The translations under genes were made by a program, and so were the position numbers. Shown one piece after another: positions 40,401 to 49,400 of a DNA stretch of 64,000 bases. The stretch is taken from assembly GCA_949987565.1 (NCBI GenBank), contig OX465115.1, forward strand, positions 6,080,840-6,144,839, given 5' to 3'. The notes below the pieces were generated by a model that was given only the letters and a program-made list of their open reading frames with translations, searched no databases and was not told where the DNA came from. This DNA comes from Luidia sarsii (lineage: Eukaryota; Echinodermata; Asteroidea; Paxillosida; Luidiidae). The first letter of the stretch is position 1, and every line of letters starts with the position of its first letter.

Positions 40401-43400
40401 CCCGGCCAAGGGTCCACCTAGCATGTGATGCTATTGTCCAGTACAAACGCTCAACCTGGTGGAATCATGAAGACTGTGCAAGTTCCTTTGCACAAACTTT
40501 ACACTAAGGGTTAGGGTTAGACTTAACTTGGCACTAAACCACTTCACACCAGGACCTCCAAATTTGCAGCACTGGTGGTGTTGCTGTGCACCAGGCCTTC
40601 TCAATCCGGGCACTTCTATTGTCCAAATTCTAAATCCTTTTCAGCCAACTCTCTGATTCGAGAGTTGAAGTTGACATGTATTATCTACTCTATTTTTTGT
40701 TTATTTAGCTGAATCACATTACTATCTAACGGCGGCATATTTCGCTATATCTCCCAATCATTGCCTATTCCTCAAATTCGTCTTTGTTTTCTCTGCTAAG
40801 TGTATAATCAATCTAATTAGTCCTTGTGTATAGTTTTCTATGTGTTTTGTGTTAATACTATGGATTTGTGTTCTATTGACTGATTGCTTCACTTGCATTG
40901 AGCTCTCTCCCTGCCGTTAACGGTCTAAATTAGCATGAGCATTCCTTTTCCGGCTCAGTGCAAGTGTTGCAATGGGGCCCAACACTTAAAAGCTGTGCTT
41001 CTTGATGGGTCCCTCTGCAGTATCACATTCATGTTTATTTATATAAAGTTATCACTTAATGTGCCAGTCCTTTCCCTATTAATTTTGCCTATTCATTCTT
41101 TGTGATGTACATTCTGTGATTTGTGCTTTGTTGGTTGATGCTGTGGAAAAGAAATAAACTAAACTAAACTAAACTATATGAGGCATGCATGACAAAAACT
41201 GACAGACGTCAGATTGTGCCAGGTTTGACTCGATCAGACACAAAGTGTACTCATTGATTTATTCCACAGGTATTTATTGTTCCTGATTTTTAGCAAGTTT
41301 TGAAAAAAAAGCTACATTATTATCGCAGTGGCTGTTGATACGGCAGTTGTCCGTGTGGTTCCCTGACTTGATTTTATTTCGTCAGCATTGCAGGCTGGTT
41401 GAACCAGTCTATTAGCTGATAGTCTGGTTCCAAGAGCTAAACATCCTGACAAATACTGTGAAGTCAGGGAACCACACGGACGACTGCCGTAACAACAGCC
41501 ACTGCGTTATTAAAAAGAGAAATCTGTGAGGCGGACATGGGTACTGGAAAGTGGCCCGGTGCAAAAGTGGTTAACGTTCTCCTGTTTTTACCTGTGACAA
41601 TGAAGGAAGGGCCTCTAAGACCTGCAGTCTAGCCTCCTTCTCCACAACAGTCGCCTCCGGCTGGCCCTTCCCTGCCCTCCTTCTCTCCTGCTCCAAGATC
41701 TCCTGGACAATCTCCTCAGGCAGCTCCTTCAGGACGCTGGGATCGTACCCCAGATCGGAGTGGTTCAGCCCGCGCGATGTGCTCGGTCGATTGGGGTCTG
41801 GGCCACGATGGACTGTTCCATTGGAGGTGCCGGGTTGGATCCATGTCCCAATATCGTGAGGGGCTGAGGAGAAACTTGGAGATGGTCTCACACTTTCACT
41901 ACAAGAGGGCGCTGTTGTTGTATCACCTTTCCTTTCACTTTTCTCCGCAATACTTGACCCAGTCAGCTCAGAGTCAACTGTCGAGGGCTTGGTGGGGGTC
42001 GTTGGAGACGCAGAATCAAGTGGTTCATCACGATTTGCTGGAACAGTATTCAGTGTTTGACCTGAGGTACTTGGTGACCCTTGAAGGTGCCTGCCAAGGA
42101 AATGTAAACATTACTCAAACACAGGAATGGAAACTTGACTTGGAAATTTCAAACACCATTTTTGAAAAAACAAACAAAGGAAATTTGACTGTACTGTGAC
42201 CAAAACATGACAGGATCAATGTGCCCTTTACATCTATGTTAATGGTACATCCATTAATCTCAAAAGTTAGAGGGCGTGATGTTTTGATTCTAGCATAACC
42301 ATTCTTTAAAGGCAAAGGTACTTTCAGACACCTTCAAAGGTACATCCATTGCAGTACATTTCATCCTAATAGCACAAGTTTTTGTATGCAGCACATAAAC
42401 CAAGCAATTCTATGCTAACCCCACAGGCAAAAAACCTAACAATAACCAGATCTTAAAATATAGTGGGCCTGATGTTAACCAGATCTGTGCAAAACTGTAA
42501 TCTCCAAATGACTTGCTCATCCATAGAATAAGCTCAATACAGTATACAGCGAATCTATGCTAATGTAAGCAGCATTTCTTTATGCTAACTAGTAACAGAT
42601 TCACAAAAGAAAGATGGCCTGACATTTCGATCCTAGCAGGACCTTTCTCAAAGTCAAAGGTCCTCCTATGATCGAAACGTCAGGCCCTCTCACTTTTGTG
42701 ATTTATGTATTGCAGGTCATTTTAGTCAGTTTTTTTGTATTCGCTTCATAGTAACAGATTCTTAAGAAAGTGAGTTAAGATTGCCGATTTTTGGCTGACC
42801 TTTGTGCCTTCCGTGCCTGGTAGGACTTTTCAATTGTTTGCCTGATGTCAGGAGGCAAGGCGGCCATGACTGAGGGGTCCAGCTGCGATGGGGACGGCAG
42901 GCAGAACTCCTCCTCCTCCTGCCGATGGGTGTGCCTGGAGAGTCTTGACGAGGAGGAAGGCGTGGCGGGAATGAGGGCCGGTAGAGGGGGCAGAGCCGAG
43001 GTCTTCGGCTGAGGAGGGCCAGGGAAAGGCTCGCCAGATCTCTGCCAGATAGCAAACAAACAATAGTTTCTTCCGTTTTGTGTCATTCAACTTTTTGGGA
43101 AAGGTCCTGTTGGGATCGAAATGTCGGCCACTTTGAATTTGTTAGCATTTCAGACAGTAAGAAGCAATAATAAAAAAAATAAAATAACGGTGCTTTGTAT
43201 TACTTTGTATAAAAGTATTCTGAATTGGCAAAAAGGAGAAAAAGAAAATAACTGCCAGAAATCTCTAAAATTGTCAGCATTCTTTTAACTTTGAGCTCCC
43301 AAGATCAACCTGCAATGTGGTTAGCTTTGTGTTGCAGTAACAACATGCAAAGTTCTCTTTTGTGAGTACGTGTGGTTCTGAAAAGAACCGGAGGAACTCT

Positions 43401-46400
43401 CAGAACCACACATACTCACAAAAGTGAACTTTGCATGGAGCCACCGCAAACCTATTACTCCTGCTATTCTCACCATGAAATCCTTCAAATCTCATTTGAT
43501 CTTTGTGTTCTGAGAAATACTCTAACAGTTCTTTAGTCTTTGGACTTTTGGACGAATGTCTTGAGGACACGGGTGACTCACCTCCTTGGAGACGAAGCTC
43601 AGGATGCTGGCTTTCTTTCTCTTCTCCTGAACCCCCTCCCCCTTAGCAACCTCTCTCCCTCTTTCACTTGGTATCCTTGGCAACGGTTGGGCAAAGTCTA
43701 GCAGAGACTTGTCGGGGAAGGCGTGCGAAGCGGAGGCTGAGGTTTTGGAGGAGAGGCGGCTGATTTGAATTCCAACCTGAGCGCAAAAACAAAAAGTCAA
43801 AGAATTGTAGACTTCCTGCTTTCATGAAAGAATATGAATTTCCTGAGTGTGATTGAAAAATACTCAAAGATTTCAGAAATGGACAAATTGTGATGATAAA
43901 GAGTGGCGACAAAAAAAAATTCTGCTTCCGGTTACTCAACCTACCCTATTTCTAGCCTGCGACCCTAGTTTTTTTATCGAGAAACAATGATGATCAAAAT
44001 TCAATGTGTAATTTGATCGTTTTATTATTACCCTTAAGGCTTGACCACATGCAGATGCCTCCATATGATTGTACACAAAAAATGAGCCCCCCAAAAAAAT
44101 CCCTACCTACATACCCTATTTTGAAATGCTATGTAATTGGAAGCAGAATTTTTTTGGGGCCTTATCAAAACTCCCCATTGGCCATCTTAGATCTTACCCC
44201 TCTCAAGTCAGCAGGCTCCTGTTTCATCTGAGCCAAAAGGGCCACGCTCTCCCGCTCAATGACTGCCAGCTGATCCGTGGGCTGAGCTAAGGTCAAGGTC
44301 CTGGCCAGATTATCGCAGATGCCGTGCCCCATGAACTTGGAGGTCTCCTTAGGGGCGCCTTCTTTGCGGACTTTCAGCTTGAGGGTGATGGTCTTGCCCA
44401 GCATCTGGATGCCTGTCAGACGTTTGTGCACCTCCTTGGCAAGCTCACGCACAAATAACTCTGCCTCTGTGCTCTGCATCATGAAGAGGTACGTAAGATT
44501 GGACTAAGCTTACTCCGTCTGTGAGAATCTGCTGAGATTGAAGTGGCAATCTCTAACCTAAATAAGACTTATAAACTCCTGATGATGGCCACAGCATACT
44601 GGTCGAAACGTCAAGTTACCACTCAGGTTCTTTTCAGAACCAAACCTCTTCCTTTAAGAGACCTGATACATGGTGTCACCGCAAACCTCCCTATATTAAT
44701 CTCTAACCTTGAACCACAAAGTGACACAAGAATGATGTGGACTGCTCACTTGAACGACTAAACAAATTCAAAGGTCCTGACATTTACAATTTGAATCCAC
44801 CACAGAACCTCGACCACTTTGGAAGGTGTTCTGGGTTCAAATCCATCCTCAGCTTCCAGTATTACTGTCAGCAGACAAACAAAATGTTTGTGTCATCTTC
44901 ACAACTTTGTGAAATCATGACAGCGACCTTGGTGGACCGTTGCATATACGAATACAATGAAGTCAATTTTCAAAATATTCAAATTTGTCTGAGTTTGACT
45001 ATGATCTGTTTTATAGAGGAAATTCCATTGCAGTTGGGTTTCCATTCACAACAGATGTCTGTGTCATCTTGATCATTCCGTTCGTGATAATTCTCCCCAA
45101 AACTGACCTTGGAGAAGCGTATTCCGTAGTTGATTTCTGCTGACACAGACTTCCTCTCTCTGTCCGCCCTGATGGGTCTGTTGTCGATCCCACGGCAGGA
45201 ATTATACAAGGACAGACCGGTCTTCGGCCCAAACTCCTTCTGCAATGAGCCCAGGGGCAGGGTCTGCAGCTCACCGCATGTGGTGATGCTCTGCGATCGC
45301 AGACGAGCACACAGGGAATGGCCGACTCCTATGACGAGGAAAGCAACAACAACTCAAAGGCCCTGTACAACATTGGTCAAAGCCCTGTACAACATTGGTC
45401 AAAGCCCTGTACAACATTGGTCAAAGCCCTGTACAACATTGGTCAAAGCCCTGTACAACATTGGTCAAAGCCCTGTACAACATTGGTCAAAGCCCTGTAC
45501 AACATTGGTCAAAGCCCTATACAACATTGGTCAAAGCCCTGTACAACATTGGTCAAAGCCCTATACAACATTGGTCAAAGCCCTGTACAACATTGGTCAA
45601 AGGCCCTGTACAACATTGGTCAAAGCCCTGTACAACATTGGTCAAAGCCCTGTACAACATTGGTCAAAGCCCTGTACAACATTGGTCAAAGCCCTATACA
45701 ACATTGGTCAAAGCCCTGTACAACATTGGTCAAAGCCCTATACAACATTGGTCAAAGCCCTATACAACATTGGTAAATGTCAATAGATTGCAACACTTTG
45801 TGTGTTCAACCATTAAACATTCCAAAAAAGGAATCCTGCTAAAGTTTTAGCTCAAATGGTAATCTGAGAAAGTAGAAAAAGACAAAAAAACCTCACGATT
45901 TTCACACCATTCTGTAGTGTAAGAAATAGTTTATGACTGGCGAGTCATAAACTATTTGTCGATGTTTGGGTGAAGATTTCTCGAGAAGTACAGCATCCCA
46001 GACCGTAAGATTTCAACATGAGGATTCTATCATGACCATCTACAAACTGTGGAAATTAGAAGAAAAACTGTGGACATTTTTTTTTCCGATCTTCCCAAAT
46101 GTTGTATTGGGCCTTTAAAAGGGAGGCTACACCATTTGCAAAGAGCCCAATTTCCGGACATCCCAGATAAGAGAGATTACCAACTCATCGGGAATTTTGT
46201 AATGGTATCAGACAATCTGTGAAATTTCAGTGCTTGGAAATCTGCCCCATAGAACCATGCCTGAGCTTGAGGCAAAATTATATTGTATCTCTGATTCAGA
46301 GTCAGTGAGAATGAAACTCAAGATAAAGAGTTGCTGTCAAGTTGTTATGACAAATACATGGGGTAATTCCATCCCTTGCATTTGTCATCACATGACCACT

Positions 46401-49400
46401 GTGGAATTGAATGGGAAAGGGACGGAAAGCCAGGGCACACAAAATAGCCCAAATCACAATGATCAACTTTACCCGGCAGGTCCTTGACTGGCTGGCTCTT
46501 CATGAAGTCCTCAGCATTGTCTGTCTCCAAGAAAAACTGGCCGTTGGGTTTGGCTTTCCTCGTGCTCAGGCGTGCAAGGAGGATGTTGTTGGCTGGAGAA
46601 TGCACGGAGGAAAGAGGGAAACATTATGGCAGTTTCAACTCTCACAAATAAACGTGATTATTTGCATCGCGATTCAAACTCCACTATTCGTTTTTGTGTG
46701 GAATAAATAATAAATAAACACAATTTTTAGTGGGATTTTAATCGCGATTCGGACTCCACTATTAGTGAGACTTTTCCAAATAATCATGGTTTTTTTTGCA
46801 ATGCAATTTGTGTGGGAGCGCTCCGCTGAATCGCACCTTTTTTTTACCCCACAATGCATCACTCGCACCATGACTGACAGAAAGTGTCATGCTGGTTTGC
46901 CCTGCTCAATGTGATAAAGCAGCAAGCGCTCAGTGCTTTGCCCAATGCCCGATGAAAACAATATTAGGCAACTCAGGCGGGATTCGAACCTGCGACTCCT
47001 GCTTTCCAGTGCAGACAGTTCAATATGCATGGAAAAACCACACATCACGGAATGATTTTGAGGAAATCTAAAAAATTACAAGGGCCTGATATTTAGATCT
47101 GAGCAAGACATTTCTCAAAGGCAGAATGGGTTAGGGTTACCTTTGAGAAAGGTCCTGGTAGGATAGAAACGTCAGGGCTTTCTAATTTTTGATATTCGCT
47201 TTGTGGTCCTTACCCAAACCTGCTGAGGCGTTACACTGCGTCTTCTCCTTGATCTCTTGACGGAGGATACGAGCAAATTCTAGCGGGGTTGCTCCTGTCT
47301 CCTCAAGGATGGCTGTTATGTCCACGAACATCTCATCACAGCTGACAGCCTCAATGTCTTGGGTGAAACTAAGAGACGGGACAAGGACAACTATGGTGAG
47401 ATGCTTTGCTAGCATTGAAATGGAATGTAGCTGTGGCCCTGTGGCCAAAAGACAGTTGGAATTGTCTCAGGCCAGATGAAGGCCGTCCTTATCTGGCCAA
47501 GATGGCCAGTTTGGTTAAGAAAAAGATTTAAAGGTTAGCATGTTGGAACTTCCACCATGAAAACCTTCAAAAGTACCAAGTGGAATGTTTGTGGTGACAT
47601 TACAGCACTACTGTATGTATATAAGACATCTCTTTTGAGACTGAGTGCACCTCTGAAAAGCTGGTAACTCAACGTTTCAGGCAGTGTGTACTCTGCCCAA
47701 CGTAGAGACAGCTGGATTCCAACTACAATCAGTGCTTAAACGCTGGGAGTCTGGAGAATCGTTCCCGCCCAGTGTAACCACTAGGGCTACAGTGCTCTCC
47801 ACATATAAGCACCGATGAAAGTTGGAATCCAGCAGTCTCCTTGATAAAATACCAGGACAGTTGGAATGAATGACCACTGGCCCTTCTAAGATCTAACCCT
47901 TTTTTTGGGGGGGGAGTAAATGAATAGAACAGATCTCAAACTAACCATTTCTAAATTGTTCTTTGCTTTTGACTTTGCATTAAAAAATAATTTATAAATT
48001 TTCTAGGCATGTTATTGGCTGCATGAATTTGGAAAAAGGGTAAAATCAGACTTTGTTGGTGGTTAAATTCTTTTAACAGGCATGCCAACCCCAGAAAAGA
48101 TAGTTGACTATAAAGTATAAGGGCTGGATAGCTCAGGTGGTTAGTGAGCTAGTACGATAAACAAGTCTCGGGTTTGAGTCCTGGGGCCAGTCAAAAAATT
48201 TGTTGTGATTTTCACAGACTTAACCTACCTTGCTACAATCTCATAGAGAGTCTGTGATACATTCCGGTAGCCTTCAAAATCATACGGGAGGGTCTTGAGA
48301 TCTGGGCACCTCCTCCTGGCCTCCCCCATGAACATGCCGTTCCTGAGGCCAGCGCTGCGGGCCTCGTAGCTGCAGCTGGCGATCTCCGCCATGGAGTTGA
48401 AGGCCTCTGGACGGGGCTTAGTGGGCTCAGGCGCTGCTGGGTCCAACTGTTGACTCGTAGTCTGACAGGCCGGACTAAGATGAGGCTCTCCCGCAGCTTG
48501 AACTGATGGTGGTACTGGGTTATCCCCGCTCAGATCTTCGGAGACATCTGTGAGTCTCGATGCTGCACCTTTCACGGATTCGGTGATCTGATGGCTTCTG
48601 GATGCCTTGCCGTATTTGTTCTCGTAGTAAGCCTTCTCAAACTCTCTCACTTCGCGGTTGGCTGACGGCATCCCTTTCCCTCTGGAGTGAGTGACGGCGA
48701 CAGGCTTCCCCCGAAGCTCGGGGTGGTTGCGGAGTCCGACCGACACAAAGAAGCAGTCCATATCGACATGCATGATGATGCGGCTCGCCTCGTTCCCAGC
48801 CTTAGAAGACGCCGCTTCTCTTTGCGGTTCAGAGAACACTTGGGGATTTTCAGGGTGGTCCGCTTGAGGGTCTGAAGAGCTTCTGGAGCAACGCTCTGAG
48901 ACTGACTGTCTGAGCTTGTCTCGGCCGGGGAAGGTTGTGTTCCCCCTGGTCTGGAGGTTGGTGACAAAGGCCTTCAACTCAGCCCCCCAGGTAGAGATGT
49001 GGTGCAGGCGCGAGTTGCTGTAGAACTCTGAGACAAAGTTGGCATCGCCTGCCCTGGCCGTTCCCCTGAGGGTGCCCAGCGACTGCCTTCTGGGCCTGGG
49101 AGAGGTGGAACCTGTGGCAGGTGTACTGGGGTCTGCAGGTGCATCGGGAGTCGGATCAGAGGCATGATTCTGGCCATCACTAGAGGCGCCATCCTCATCT
49201 CGTAAGTTCACCACGCACTCACCCACAGCACGTCCAGATCCCTGCAGACTCGGCATACTATGGGTTGAGATCTCGGCAGCATGTTCTGAGTCTTGAGGGG
49301 CAGCGATTTCTTGATCATCTGCACATACTTGCTTCATTTCGGTGAGTTTCAACACTCCCTGGGATGTTGTCCGATTCTTGTATAATTGGTAAGGACCATC

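Larger units (their letters stand above)
40535..41573. mobile_element. Degraded CCACTTC...GAAGTGG inverted-repeat element with nested inserts
   Basis: Left end AACCACTTCACACCAGGACC, right end CCCGGTGCAAAAGTGGTTAA: a diverged relative of the intact element at 59458-60144. It has been split by an insertion at about 40630-41180 and by an inverted-repeat element at 41324-41506. It lies in REV1 intron 11. Confidence 0.7.

Noticed and set aside
45130..45850. Three overlapping 150-218 codon frames of LYNIGQSPVQHWSK type
   Set aside because: The 22-bp repeat is open in all three frames, so this is minisatellite translation opposite REV1 exon 7.
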